Of a stretch of DNA of 64,000 nt, positions 22,191 through 34,005 are shown piece by piece. The stretch comes from Balaenoptera acutorostrata (lineage: Eukaryota > Chordata > Mammalia > Artiodactyla > Balaenopteridae). Every line of letters starts with the position of its first letter. The first letter of the stretch is position 1. Below the pieces are notes generated by a model that made no database searches, was not told the DNA's origin, and saw only the letters and a list, made by a program, of their open reading frames with translations. The DNA is taken from assembly GCF_949987535.1 (NCBI RefSeq), contig NC_080078.1, positions 29,904,942 through 29,968,941 on the forward strand, read 5' to 3'. Made by a program: the position numbers and the translations under genes.

Positions 22191-22717
22191 TGGATAAAAC
22201 TGGGGAGAAAAGAGAACACGTTTGACTTGGGGTTTTGTCCTTAAAAGTCCCACCTGACCACGGTGCCCGGGTTCAGTAACACACAGGTCGGCCCTGGGCT
22301 GTCTGGCGCTCAGGTGGCCCAAATGGGATGGTGCTCTGGGGTGAAGGTCGTACTTTCAGACAATCGTCTCAGGGAGCAGGTGAGGATGGGGGAGGGAGGG
22401 CCCGTGTCAGGCTCCCAGCACAGGGCCACCAGGAACCAAGCTCTTCCTTCTTTCTATAAACCCTTAGGGGAGAGTCAGAGTGGCCCCAGCTCAGAACTCC
22501 CTGGGTCTGAGAATGGACGCTGGAAAGAGCAGCCTGGCCTTCAGTCTGAATTCATTTTTTAACAAATGATTTTCTGTCATCCTCCTCAAAGTGGCTCACC
22601 CAGAACACCTGTGAAACGCAACAGATTGGAGATTGGAGGCAGAGTGGCTGTTTGAGGAACTTGGTGTAGGTCGCAGAGCTCTTAGCTGAGGAGACGGCTT
22701 TCTTACTAGAATTCCAG

Positions 22718-22796
22718 GCTGTGTGTGCGTGTGTGTGTGCGTGTGCATGTGTGTGTGTGCGTGTGCGTGTGTGTGTGTGTGTGCGTGCGTGCGTAC
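22718..22796. repeat. TG/CG microsatellite
   Basis: Alternating 'tgtgtgcgtg' words over about 75 bases. A Z-DNA-prone tract, probably length-variable. Confidence 0.92.
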
Positions 22797-24564
22797 AGGC
22801 ATAACCCAGAAGATGTTTCTAAAGTATTCCTACTGATCCTACATCTGGTTCTAAAATTGGGTCTATTTTCTCTTTCCCGCCATATGTTTTCTGCAATTTC
22901 AGCTTCTCAAAACCATAAAATGTTTAAGGAAAGAAAAAAATGCCGATTCCAACCCCGTAATTTTCTCCCTGGGGAACAAGCCGAGGCCCACGAGGCTGGC
23001 TATGCCGCATGAGCCCGCCAGAGGTTCCTGGACTTCTCCACAGCGTGGGGCGCCCAGCTCTCCCCGGAAAGGCTAGAGGATTTCAGGGCACTGTCTTTAA
23101 AGGACAGTGGGAACAGGTGGGCTCACGCATCAGGTGCTAAAACCAGACGGTAAACCCTGCTGGGCACAGCTTTAACAGGTAAATCGTCGACAATGAAAAT
23201 AAAATCCCCTTGCCCCCAACTCTTTCTGGTTGGTTCCTTTGGTTACTACAGAATTCAGTTTTGACCTGTCAGTCTGGGGTGTCTTTTGGCCCCGATTTGA
23301 GGGCCTGTACTTGCTGAGAAGCCACTCACAAGGGTCTACCATGAGCCTTTGGTGTGTGAAGGAGACTCAGAAGCAGCGCAGAGGGTGTCTCTGGGCGACT
23401 GGCAAAGTGGTGACGCCTCTAGGCGGGGTCCCTCCCCGCTTCTGGTGATGGTGCCTCTGCCTGCGCTGGGTCTGCAGCCGCCGCTTGGGCCTCGGCCCTG
23501 ATGGGCATAGGGGCTGTTTCTCAAACACAGACCGCCCCCTGGGTCTGTATGTGGAAGAGTGGAATTGATAGGTAGATCCCAGAAAAATAGGGAAAAGGAA
23601 TCAACTCGTCACCAGGCAGTTTCCGGGCTGGGCCTTGGTGGATTGTGTGACACCCAAAGGCCACCTTCTTCAGGGAGCCCTGGCCCAGTCACCCCCTCAT
23701 CCTCGGGCTTTCAGCTCCAGTGATACCTCCTCTGGGAGTCTCTGGCCCCGCCCACAGCCTCCAGTTCACAGCTTATAACTGGACACTTATCTGTGTGGTC
23801 CTCTGATAGACTCGGCCTCCCCTGCCAGCCTGTGCCTTCCATGCTTTGCTACCCTCTGTGCCGAGGACATGTGCATAGTAGCGGGTGGCGTGGGGTACCA
23901 AGGCCGAGGTAGTAAGAGGCAGAGAGAAGAGCCTCTTAGGTGGGGTGTCGGGGCTGGCAGGTGGAGGGCCACGCTCAGAGGGACCCTTCTGAGATCAGGC
24001 CTGGTGTCCACAAGGCCCGAGGCGCTCAGACTGGAGGCCCCATGGGAAGCTGAGGAAATCCGTATTAGGGATAAGCGTGGGCCTCTTTCAACCCCAGGCA
24101 GGGAATGCTAAGGTCCCCTGGGCTGGACAGAGGGCAGAGGCGGAAAACACAACCGAGCGTCACAACAGTTTCACACCCTTATCTGGGGGTGAACCCATCT
24201 GGGCTGGCAGACGCGGCCGTCTGGGGTCCATTTTGCTGCTGATTTGGGGACCACTGGGCTTCCCCCCACCCCCGGAGCTGCATAGCCCTGCTTTCGCTGG
24301 CTGGGGCTGCACAGCGACTTGGGCCTCTGTGAATGGGCTGAGGCTCTTCATATGGCTCTAGAGCAACCGTCGCGTAGGGAGGAGAGATCCGCGCCCTTCA
24401 TAGGTGGTCCCCAACCGCGATCGGAACCCAAGGCCCAGGTCTCAGGGACGCCCCATGGAGGCACCTGGGACAGACTTAGGAACCGAAGCGATGCTCCGCT
24501 GGGCTGTCTCAGGAGGCGGAGCAGGGCTCTGGGTTGCCAAGGCTGGATGCCTATCTGGGCCCCC

Positions 24565-24712
24565 CTGCTACCAGCTGCAGCAGCATGGCCAAGCTGTGTG
24601 ACCTCTCTGAGCCCCCGTGTTTTCAACAGCACAGTGTGAGGCGGAGGGTGGCAGGACACAACAAGGGGGTGTCTGTAAAGTATTTGTGAGCACCGTGCCT
24701 GACACGTGGCTT
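24565..24712 (+). repeat. MIR SINE
   Basis: Degraded plus MIR: 'ccaagctgtgtgacctctct', 'gagcccccgtgttttcaaca', and the 3' part 'aaagtatttgtgagcaccgt' with 'gcctgacac'. Confidence 0.75.
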
Positions 24713-27700
24713 TTGGGAGCAGCGCCTACAGGGACGCCCCGTGGCGGGTACACTCCCAGAGGGCTGGGCGGTGGGGGGCCCAGGCCACATCAACGGCTGA
24801 GAGCGAGAGGGTTGCCCCTGGCTTTTACGGATGTCCCTGCGCGATTCCAGGTTTCGACCCCATGGAGCAGAGACACAGAAAACTAGGCCTGTCTCATGCC
24901 CTGGTAGATGGTATCTCTCAGGTGCTTTCCTGACCAAACCCTGACGTGCAAAGTGTGGCTTCAAGAGCAAAGAAGCCCCTGGAGTTTGCTAATTCCAGCT
25001 GCAAAGGGCCTGGTGGCTGCTCTCCACTCTAAGAACTTCCTGGACTCCGGGAAGCTCTGCAAACACAGGGTCAGGAATGCTTCTGATTCTGCACTGTGTC
25101 CTCCAAAACCACTTTGAGGACAAGTGGCTCCGTGGCTGGGCTGCAGCTGTTTGCCATCCAGGCTGCGTGGGCTGTGGAGGAGAGGCCCTGGCCCATCCTG
25201 CGGTCCGGCTGGCCCTCCGAGGATGCTGCCTCTGGCAGATGGTGGCCAGGCCCTGCGGTGGAAAGTCTGGTGGCTTCCAAATCAGAAGCCTGAACACTGG
25301 GCCACCACCCTGGGCTGACGTCAACCAGGGAACAGGCAGAAGGGCACCCGTCCCAACAAGAACCTGCCTGCCTTCGTCCATCCAGCACGGCTCGGTAGGA
25401 CACCAGGCAGATGCTGGCGCCATCTGGGGAGACCTGCCCTACAGGGAACATGGAAACCCCACGTGCCGTTCTCTGGATGCTCCCAGTGGCTGAAGGCCGG
25501 CCTGCAAGTTTGGCATTGAGAGGAAGTGACTGGTGGTCCTCCTGAGATCGGCCGCCCCAGCCCGTGGGCACCCATGCTCTCTCCTTCCAGGGGTCAACAG
25601 CTGGCTCCTCAGTGGAGAGTGAAGCACCAGCTGCCCAACAGGATGGCCCTGCATCAGGAGGTGAGTTATTTCAGTGTCTACGGAGATTTGGACAGGCAGG
25701 CTGGGCCCCAGGCTCTTACTGTCAGGCAGCATAAAAAATGGGGTCTTGCATGCTTGCAGGCCTTGCAGGCCTGCCAGGGACACACCGATCGGGAGCAGAC
25801 ACCCGGGGGCCTGACCATCACTTATCGACCTGACAACCAGGCTAACAGCCCCTGCATTTCTGAGTTGAGAAGACATGTCGTTGGCACCGAGCAGGGGATG
25901 GTGGGGGTAGGGATGGAGGGGCTGAGGGAGGCCAAGAACAAAGAAACTAGCGCAAGGTGCAAGGTGGGCAAGGTGCAGAGCCCCAGGGGCCACACTCAGG
26001 TGGACAGCTGCACACCCAGGCACGATTTTGATCATGTGGGTCTTTGCTGGCTTCAGTTTTAGGCAAAGAAGTGTATGGCTCATTGGTTCGCTTAGCTGTT
26101 GGCTGCGCCTCCTTAAAAGTGAAAAAAGGCATACACAGCGGCACCAGGAAGAGACCTTTCACCCAAAATGCAATTTTAAGTACGTGTGTGTGTTTGGGTC
26201 CACACAACACAGACACAGAACTCTGTGCACATGCAGGCAGGACGCGGGTACAAACGTGAGCACATAAACACACAACCCTGCACTCTGGCCCCCAGAGCCA
26301 GCATGAGACCAGGCTTCAGGGGGAGGCAGAGGGCTGATCTTGGCTTCTGAGAAAGCTCTGTCTGAATTTCCCAGCTACGAGCCTGGGAACGGCAGCAGCA
26401 ACTGCTTGGATACACAGCCAACCTCAAGTCGGGCTCAGAAATAGCTCAGACAGGGCAGTCATCTTCCCCGGGCTGGGGCAGGGAGGGAAGCAGGTGTCGA
26501 GTGGACGGGGGTCTACGGGAGGTGGCTTGAGGGTCACCTTGCTGCCGGGGCCTCATGAATGTCAGTCGGAGATGGAGGTAATGGATGCTTGTGGGAGGAG
26601 GAGGGAGGGGCTGCAGGCAAGAGGTGCCCTGAGCCACAGTCATGGAGACCAGGCGGGGTTAACCCTTTGCTGAGAAAAGCGGAAGCTGAAAACTCTGGAG
26701 AGAGGTGCGGGAGCCCAAGGGGATCTCTGTCTCTGGTGCCGAGCGGACGGTGGCCAGGGGCCCCCGATTTCCTGGCGCCGCGGTGGCTGCCGCCCTGGCG
26801 CACCACTTTTGTCAAGACCCATCGATCCATCACTTAACAGGAGTTTGCACAGGTGTCCCTGAAATATGATGGGTGAGGGCTCTGGATGGGACCCTGCAGG
26901 AACAGCAAAGGACACTGAGGGTCCCCAAATGAGGGCGCATACCAGAGTTATGGGGGGGTCTCTCAAATCAGAGATGTCCGGGGCCCTCCAGACCCACGGG
27001 TCACCGGCTGGGGTGCAAAGCGTCATGCACTCTCAAGGCCCTGCTCCTCTGGCTGCATTTTGGGGCCGTGTTGCTCAGGAAATAAGCCGGCATCTTCACT
27101 CCCGGGATCTCAGGCACTGCGGCGAGGTGCTCACGTGCGAGGGGCTCACGGCAGCTCAGAGCACAGGGGGACCACAGACACGTCTCACTCCAGGCTCCCT
27201 GCTCATGGGGTCTCTCCGTGCCACATCTACACTTGTGACAGTTACAGGAGGGCAAGATGTGACTCTACCCCACCCCGACAGACTCTCAAAAGGGCGGCAA
27301 GATGCACCCCCTCATCACAGACAACTGGACTGCACCAAACATTTAAAGAAGAAACTGGTGTGTTATGGAGGAGAAGAAAAAAATTAGCAGTGACACGATT
27401 CTTTCACCAGAGTTCAAACAATCACGTCTGGGAGACCCCTCCTCGTGACACCTAAGACTCTGGAGGTGATAATGGGGTGAATTTAGGCTCAGCTACCTGC
27501 CGCCGCGGAGGCCTTCCAGTGGACCAGCCTGCAAAGGGAGTGATTCCTCCCCTGCGGGGAGCCGAGCCAGACGCCCGCCGCCAACAGCACGTCCCAGCGG
27601 ATGCGGAACCCCGGGTGGCAGTGTCCCCAGACACGGCGGTGAGGAGCAGCCGGGGGTCAGGGCTCTCGGGTGGAGGGGTCGCAGGGTTCCCTCCAGTCCC

Positions 27701-27728
27701 CCCACTGCGCCGTGTCCGTGGCCAGTAC
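24713..27728. other. intronic unique DNA, nothing recognised
   Basis: GC-rich, with many chance open frames on both strands (for example 25439-26083 minus). CA-rich words occur at 26180-26280. No exon with matching splice phase and no named repeat was found. Confidence 0.5.
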
Positions 27729-27890
27729 CTGCGGGGCTCTGGGCGGCCGAGGGGGTGGACGACGAGCTGGCGCCTCCCGAGTCGCAGTGGCTGGTGCTCC
27801 CGCTGCCGCTGGGGCTCCCGCTGGCGGACGGCGACGGCGAGGACAGGGAGGACGAGCTCTGCTGGTTTATGCCCTGCGCCACGGCGAAGC
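27729..27890 (-). CDS. penultimate coding exon of the unidentified gene
   Basis: 162 bases flanked by a good acceptor ('ttgtcttgcag' on minus) and a good donor ('cag|gtactgg'). It starts with the last two bases of a codon and ends with the first base of the next, the same phase the terminal exon needs. The 53 full codons read FAVAQGINQQ, then a long Ser/Gly/Pro low-complexity run (SSSSLSSPSPSASGSPSGSG, then STSHCDSGG) and end SAAQSPA. Such a tail is typical of disordered, phosphorylation-rich regions of regulatory proteins. The exon is very CpG-rich. The incomplete first codon means at least one more coding exon lies upstream (higher coordinates), which I did not find. Identity unknown. Confidence 0.8.
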
Positions 27891-29316
27891 CTGCAAGACA
27901 AGGCGGAACGTGACCCAGCGGAGGGACAGGCGGCCTGGCGCGAGGGGTGCCACCTCCCCGGGCACTGCGTGTGCGGCCCCTCGGGGCAAGCGCCCACCGC
28001 CAAGGCTGGGCCGGGGGCCTCCGCGTGAGGGTGGTGCTAAAAGACACAAAGCCGGCCCCTTCAGAGTCTGGGTCTGCTCCCCGTTATCAGCTGAGCTCGC
28101 CGGGCCTGGGACTGACCTGGACACGCTGCGAAGCTGTTTCGAGGGAAAGGGTGCAGCCGCCATAGAGCCGGGGTGCGGGGGCTTGGGGCGGGGCTGAGCC
28201 GTAAATCAGTGCTGATGCTGGCTCTGCACCGCGCCGGCTGCACCCTTGAAGGGGACACACAGCCTCGGGGCTCAGGGGCGTCCTGGTGAAGGTCACAGAG
28301 GGACTCAGGGCATCCTCACGGCCGAACCCCGGGACCTTTGCTCACACACCCGAGTTCTTCCAGGGGCTCTTAATGCCGCACTGGGCGGGAGGGGAGACCC
28401 TGAAGACGCTCCCTGCCAGAGAATCTGCTCTGCCCTGGCGGGTCTGGTGGCGAGCTTGGTGGGAGGAAGGAAAGCTCTGGTGAAAAGCTAGCAATCACAG
28501 AGATTCACTTGGGCCTCAGAGCAACTCCAGGTTTGGAGACGGGGACCGCACATTTCTGGGGCCTGCGGCCTTCCCAGCCCGGGAAGAGCCCGGGGGAGTG
28601 GAGGAGCCCCACATGTTGGAGACCTGCAGACCTGGGCAAACCCTGCTTCACCGGCAGAAGCACTAGGCCGCGTGCCCAGTGTCGTTTCCCAGCTGCTGGT
28701 GGGCCGTGTGTCACCGGCCTCTCCCCAGCCCGCTGCAGCGGGGGTACAAGGGGAGAGCAAGGGGGGTGCAAGCAGGCCCATCCAGCCGGCTCGGCGCTTG
28801 GCGCGCGGTGGGAGCAGGCTGTCCTCTATGACGGGGGGAGGCCCTTCTGACCGAGCCGCCCCCGAGCCCCTCCTCCGGTAGGCATGTGCCTTCCCAGACC
28901 GTGACTCCTGCCCTTGGTACGGCCTGCTTTCCTAAAGGGCCGCGGCTTCTGATTTCATCCACGAAACACGGGGAAGCTCCCAAGGAACGACTCCCTGTCA
29001 GCGCTCCCAGGAGCCCGTGCAGACTGTGCTGGTTCCCCAGGAGCTCTGTGCTCCGCGCCCCACCCCGTGTCTGCACCAAGTCAGGGCAGGGATGGGGGCA
29101 AGTCCTCCTCCCACCTGAGAGCGGGGGCCCCAACCCTCCTGGACGGTCACCTCAAGCCTCGCCACCCCGAGCGCACTCACCCCGGCCCCAAACCTCATGC
29201 TCTCCGCCTGCGCCGCCTGAACCTCACTCGGCCCAGAGCCCACTGACACTTCTCCCAGCAGGTTCTCCAGGCCTGACCACGCCTTTCTCAGAACTCAGGG
29301 AGGCAGCGGGGTGTCG
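27891..29316. other. CpG-rich sequence upstream of the exon
   Basis: GC- and CpG-rich through about 28300 and again at 28700-28880, presumably intron of the same gene. No further exon could be defined with confidence. Long frames here follow from the base composition. Confidence 0.5.
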
Positions 29317-29512
29317 AGCAGGGGTTGGAGAACTATGGCCCTCTGACTGTTAAATAAAGTTTTACTGGAACACAGCCATGCCCTTTGCTTACATTCTGCC
29401 TGTGGATGCTTTCAAGCTACAATGGCAGCATTGAGCCAGTGCAAGAGAGGCTGCACGGCCCTCAAAGCCTGAAATATTTCACTCCCTGGCCCTCGACGGA
29501 AACGGTGTGCAC
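29317..29512 (+). mobile_element. hAT/Charlie-type DNA transposon relic
   Basis: Matches the familiar short non-autonomous element: 'caggggttggagaactatgg', 'aaataaagttttactggaac', 'acagccatgccctttgctta', 'ctacaatggcagcattgag' and 'aaagcctgaaatatttcact'. No transposase. The exact subfamily cannot be fixed by eye. Confidence 0.85.
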
Positions 29513-29514
29513 AG

Positions 29515-29645
29515 CCTGGAAGAGGACGGGGGCACTGGCTCTGGCACCAGGAAAGCCTGGGCTTCATACTGGTCTGCTCGCTTACCAGCGGCGGGGTCCT
29601 GGGCAAGTCTCCCCACTTCCCTGAGCCTCCTTCCCTCCACCCACT
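29515..29645 (+). repeat. MIR SINE
   Basis: Plus MIR directly after the DNA element: 'actggctctggcaccaggaa', 'agcctgggcttcatactgg', 'ggtcctgggcaagtctcccc', 'acttccctgagcctcc'. Confidence 0.8.
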
Positions 29646-29699
29646 GGTGGGCAGGCCTCGGGGCGGGCACGCAAGGGGACCCGACGCTCTGTCCCCACC

Positions 29700-30350
29700 T
29701 CAGGACTTAGGGGAACCCACACCCAGCCACCGTGGAGAAGCTCTTTTGTACTAATGTTTGTGTTAAGATTATTTTTGTCTAAGGATCAAAAGCTGGGTCT
29801 ATTTATACCCCCAGCCAGGCCGTCCCGGGTTTCGGGCGATGTGACTGCATGCAGATGCGAGGTCTGGAGGGAGCACGGTGGGTAAATTCCCCGCACCCAC
29901 CTACGGCGGAGAACAGCAGGATTACCGTGCTGGAGTTCTCAGGAAAAGGCATCATGTGATATATATACTGTGTGTGTGGTGGCAGGGCCTCAGATTAAGC
30001 ACGGCAAACATCAAGGCGAATCCGAACACCAATCAGGAAGATTCCCAGGGGGCAGGCAGCCACAGCCCCACAGAACCAGCTTAATAGCTGCTTACTTCTT
30101 AATCACTTGAAGTGGTAAACCCCCAAGTTTACAAGCTGTTTACTTGCCTTGAAAATGAATCACTCCCTAACAAATCAAAATGTCAGGATAGCTTTCCCTG
30201 AGCTGCTTATTTATCACAACCGTGAACAGAGGGGCCGGAGAGTGTGGTAAGAGAGTCGAGACTAAGCCGACCCTGTTACACTCCCGACAAACGCCCCAGC
30301 CAGAACGAAGGAATGACGTGGCAGTCACCAAGGTGGTCACCCACCCCTTC
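29700..30350. other. non-coding, AT-richer unique DNA
   Basis: Less GC-rich than its flanks. No repeat family, RNA gene or exon recognised. Confidence 0.45.
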
Positions 30351-30368
30351 TCTTAAGACACACATCTT

Positions 30369-30710
30369 GGGACTTCCCTGGTGGCGCAGTGGTTAAGAAT
30401 CTGCCTGCCAATGCAGGGCACATGGGTTTGATCCCTGGTCCAGGAAGACCCCACATGCCACGGAGCAACTAAGCCCGTGCGCCACAACTACTGAGCCCGC
30501 GCTCTAGAGCCTGTGAGCCACAACTACTGAGCCCGTGTGCCACAACTACTGAGCCCGTGTGCCTAGAGCCTGTGCTCCGAAACAAAGAGAAGCCACCGCA
30601 ACGAGAAGCCTGAGCACTGCAACGAAGAGTAGCCCTTGCTCGCTACAACTAGAGAAAGCCCACACGCAGCAACGAAGACCCAACGCAGGCAAAAAAAAAA
30701 AAAAAAAAAA
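30369..30710 (+). mobile_element. full-length CHR-type SINE with clean duplication
   Basis: Complete plus-strand copy: head 'gggacttccctggtggcgca', box-B-like 'gggtttgatccctggtcc', the repeated 'gccacaactactgagcccg' segment, then 'aacgaagacccaacgcaggc' and a 20-base A tail. Target-site duplication 'aagacacacatctt' at 30355-30368 and 30709-30722 is perfect. It is the best reference copy in the window. Confidence 0.98.
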
Positions 30711-31554
30711 GACACACATCTTCTCTCTCACGCACTTTAACGCCCTGGTTATTACTGTAAGACATGTGGGGTGGAGTGCGTGGGGTAGCAGACGAGATGC
30801 TGAGACTGAGGTCAGGATACTCAAGTTCCTTCATTTGGAGAACGGATTAGGGTCAAGCCATAGGTTGACAAAAAATATGGTGCACCTTCTGTAGGTGCTA
30901 AGAGTTAGAGAGAAAAAAAAAAAATCACCAACCACTGATACCACCCATTTGCGGGTCTAGCTGAGCAGAGGCAACTGAATGCATCTTTCCCTTGTCTGCT
31001 GCTACTAAAAATCCACCTCCCTTCTTTCCATGGCACGGGGACTCAGAAAGGCTCAGCGAAGTTTTTTGTTTGTCTGTTTTTTAGCTCAGTGCCCAGACTC
31101 CCCTTGCAATTTCATGGGGCTCCTCCCCAAATCGAGGTGGCAACACTTTGAGAGCCGGTTTGACATGTCAGGGGTAAGGAGGGCTCTGCAGAGAACTCAA
31201 GACAAGCACCTGGCCCCCTGCTCTTCTCCCGGGGAGGCAGTTCTCGATGAACTAGCTTTGGCGGGGGTGCCGAGGGGTTTTCTGGGCGCGAGTGAAACAC
31301 ACACGGGCTGCCAAGTACGTGCAAACGCACAGATGCGTCAGAGATCATGGGACAAGGGCACAGGCAAACAGGTCTCCCTGAGAGCTCCTCCAGCAGATAA
31401 AATTCTTGGCCGTCCCCGAGTATGTCTCAAGAACAGCCTGTGAGATGCGCATCAAAGGCCGTATGGGTTTTCACCCCAGCCGGCTGATGCCACATCTAGA
31501 ACCTGACTGATGCTGCGGAAGGCGCCGTGGGTGGGTCCATGGATGTTCAAAGCA

Positions 31555-31800
31555 CTGGTGTGTGTGGCAGGGAGCTGGAGGCACTCGGAACATCCACCAA
31601 TCAGGGAAAAGCCAAATCGAGTCTCCTACGCCGGGGTGACCAAATCCTCGGCTGCTGTTAGACATGCTGGCATAAAAGCAGATGAAGTGCCGAGGGAAAC
31701 ACTCAAGACATAGTAAATAAAAAAAGGTTAGAAAGAGCACGTCCCACCTGCTCCCACTGTTGTGAAAAAATAAAAGGTAAAAAAAAAAAAAAAAAAAAAA
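31555..31800 (+). mobile_element. degraded L1M-like fragment ending in poly-A
   Basis: Weak match to the L1 3' region ('gaacatccaccaatcagggaa', then 'acactcaagacatagtaaat'). It is followed by A-rich DNA and a pure A tract of about 23 bases at 31778-31800. The body is too diverged for a firm call. Confidence 0.4.
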
Positions 31801-32344
31801 TCTAGGCTCTGCCTCCCTCCTTGTGTGGGGAGCAGAGCAAACAGACTGGAGGGATTGAAGCAGAAGTCACGGGAGAACCAGGTGGTTTGCTATGGTGAGT
31901 TTCAGTTTAATTTTTTCATGCTTGTCTGAATTTTCCAAGACTCCTACCACAAATAGTATCTTGAACCAGAAAAAGAATGGAGGCTGAAGGAAGGCACACG
32001 AGCCGTCTGGGAGCTGGGCAGGTTGAAGCTGCTGGGTCCCTAATACAGCCCTGGGATCTGTTCTGGCCTCCAAAGCTCTCTCCCCTGGACCCACTAAGAA
32101 CCTCCCCACAGCTGAGGCCAGATGCCAAGCTCCACAGCAGGCGGGCCAACGGTGAAATGCATCCCTCGCTTTCCAGGAGCCCTGGGCTTCACAGGGTCAG
32201 GCTGGGGTCTTCCTGCTGCCCTCTGGCCCCATTCTGACAGTTATTCTGGGAAGGTGAACTCGTGAGTAACTCTCTGGCGTTTGTCAAGTACAAAAATACC
32301 ACAAGAAGGTCAGCCTTCTATTTTAGGTCCACTGCTAGAGGGAG
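31801..32344. other. non-coding, nothing recognised
   Basis: Unique DNA between an A tract and a MIR. No supported exon. Confidence 0.45.
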
Positions 32345-32465
32345 CAGTGGGCTGGGAGTCAGAGCCCCAAGTTCGAATTCAAGCTCTGCCCAACCGGGCT
32401 CGTGACCTTGGACAAGGCCCCTCTTCTCCACGAGTCTTCACGTCTTTATGCGAAACACAGTACAG
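32345..32465 (+). repeat. MIR SINE
   Basis: Plus MIR: 'gctgggagtcagagccccaa', 'gttcgaattcaagctctgcc', 'tcgtgaccttggacaaggcc', and a decayed 'cttcacgtctttatgcgaaa'. Confidence 0.85.
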
Positions 32466-33134
32466 TGAGTGAGGGTCTCCTGGCTTAAATGGCCAGTAGT
32501 TTTCTTTTCACCTATAAATCTGAATTTGACTTGAACCCCACAGCCTTTTTGGGATGTAGGCAAAGGAGAAGACGCTGAAAAGTGCACCCCAAATATTCAT
32601 CAGGCACACCGTTGTCTTTGGGTGGAAAGCCCACGAGGCTTTCCCCAGGACAACCAGGATGCCACGGCAGGCAGCGCCCAGGGCTGGCCAGCCACAGCCC
32701 AGAGGCTCGCAGATGTGTCTGGCTTTGCTCACATCATGTTTGTGCTTGTCTGCTTGTTTTAGGCACCGCCATTCACACACTGGAAGACTGTATACACAAG
32801 TCCGGATTTCTGGCTTCTTTAAGAAAGATCTGGCATCGCTGGGCCCCATTCGCGTGTGGCAGCACCTGGAGGGCGGGGGTGAGCCGGTTCCTTCTCCTCC
32901 CCAACTTGACGCGCCTGGTGGTCGTCGGCGTTTCAGTTATTCATCTCTTGCTCTTTATCCTTGGATTCTTGGTCAGATCCACAGGACTCAGGGACGTTCC
33001 AACCCCCAGCAACGTTTTGTCAGCTCCCTCCTCAAACCCTGCCCTCACCCCGCCCCAATCAGTGGGGGTGAGGGGAGGGCCGGTGGAGACGGGGCCGCCT
33101 GCCTCTAGCAGCTCAGGCAGGTCTCATCTCAGAC

Positions 33135-33265
33135 TGTGTGACAAGAACCACTTGCTCTTGGCCTCAGCTGGGCTGTTCCCTTGGTCTGGAATTCCCTCTT
33201 GCCTCTTTCCTGTCTTCACAGATCCCTTCCTTATCTTTTAAGGCTCACACAGCTCAGGGCCAGCT
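33135..33265 (+). repeat. L2 fragment
   Basis: Plus L2 3'-region words: 'cagctgggctgttcccttgg', 'tctggaattccctcttgcct', 'cacagatcccttcc'. Confidence 0.65.
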
Positions 33266-33423
33266 TGGGCAAGAGTTTCTGCAGCCAGTGGGGTTAACGG
33301 TTCTTTCCCCTGTGCTCCCATAGCCTGCCCTGTCCAGCCTTGGGGCCCCGTCAGCCCACGTAAGGCATACACCCAAGTAGGGCATAAGAAACTTGACTGC
33401 AAAGATGCTTTGCTATTTTGGGT

Positions 33424-33523
33424 GCCACAACTACTGAGCCCGTGTGCCTAGAGCCTGTGCCCCGAAACAAAGAGAAGCCACCGCCAACGAGAAGCCTGCA
33501 CACCGCAACGAAGAGTAGCCCTG
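33424..33523 (+). mobile_element. internal SINE fragment lacking head and tail
   Basis: About 100 bases almost identical to the middle of the 30369-30710 SINE ('gccacaactactgagcccgt', 'gtgcctagagcctgtgcccc', 'gaaacaaagagaagccaccg', 'gcaacgaagagtagccct'). No tRNA-like head, A tail or target-site duplication. Confidence 0.92.
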
Positions 33524-33599
33524 TCAAAACAACTGTCATTATTTTAACAGCTAGCACCTGGAATCCTTTGGGGTTCAGAGCGTTTTAGACAGTGTTTCT

Positions 33600-34005
33600 G
33601 ATATTGTGAGCTGTCTCCCAATACCCATTCTCCCCTTCATCTGCAATTACAGAATCTGACAGCTAGGCACGACCCTGTGGCTAAGCTGTGGCCAATGAGA
33701 TAGAAGTGAAAGTGATGTGTTTGATTTCTAGGAAGGCTTCTTAAAAGGAAGGAGTTATGCTTTCCTCCATTCTGCTTCCTGAAACACCAATGCGATGGCT
33801 GGAACTCCAGCAGCTGTCATGGCCCGCGAGGATGAATCACATATTAGGGACAGCAGAGCACTGAGCAGGAAGGATCTTGGGTCCCTGATGCCTCTGTGGA
33901 GCCCCTGACTACCTTCATACAGGCTTCCTCTCACTGAGAGGGAAATAAAACTCTTTGGGGTTTTTCTCTATTATGTAGTTGAACTTAATCTTAACTGACA
34001 ATTGG
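33600..34005 (+). mobile_element. ancient LTR-like repeat, probably MaLR-related
   Basis: The order of words resembles an old mammalian interspersed repeat: 'gtggccaatgagatagaagt', 'tttctaggaaggcttcttaa', 'ctggaactccagcagctgtc', 'atcttgggtccctgatgcc', then 'gggaaataaaactctttggg'. It is non-coding. The family is my tentative reading from memory of MLT1-like sequences. Confidence 0.45.

Larger units (their letters stand above)
17476..27728 (-). other. last intron of the minus-strand gene
   Basis: Bounded by a GT donor ('cag|gtactgg' on minus, at 27728) and an AG acceptor at 17476. Length about 10.25 kb. It holds a SINE, an L1 tail, microsatellites and a MIR (listed separately) in GC-rich unique DNA. 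I found no extra phase-compatible exon between the two coding exons. The stretches 20016-22084 and 22800-24560 contain nothing I can name beyond the 15-base tandem repeat listed separately. Confidence 0.7.

Noticed and set aside
27477..28197. Plus-strand Arg/Gly-rich frames
   Set aside because: Antisense shadows of the CpG-rich exon at 27729-27890.
30369..30440. tRNA gene at SINE heads
   Set aside because: The tRNA-like part belongs to the SINE and is diverged; not a functional tRNA.
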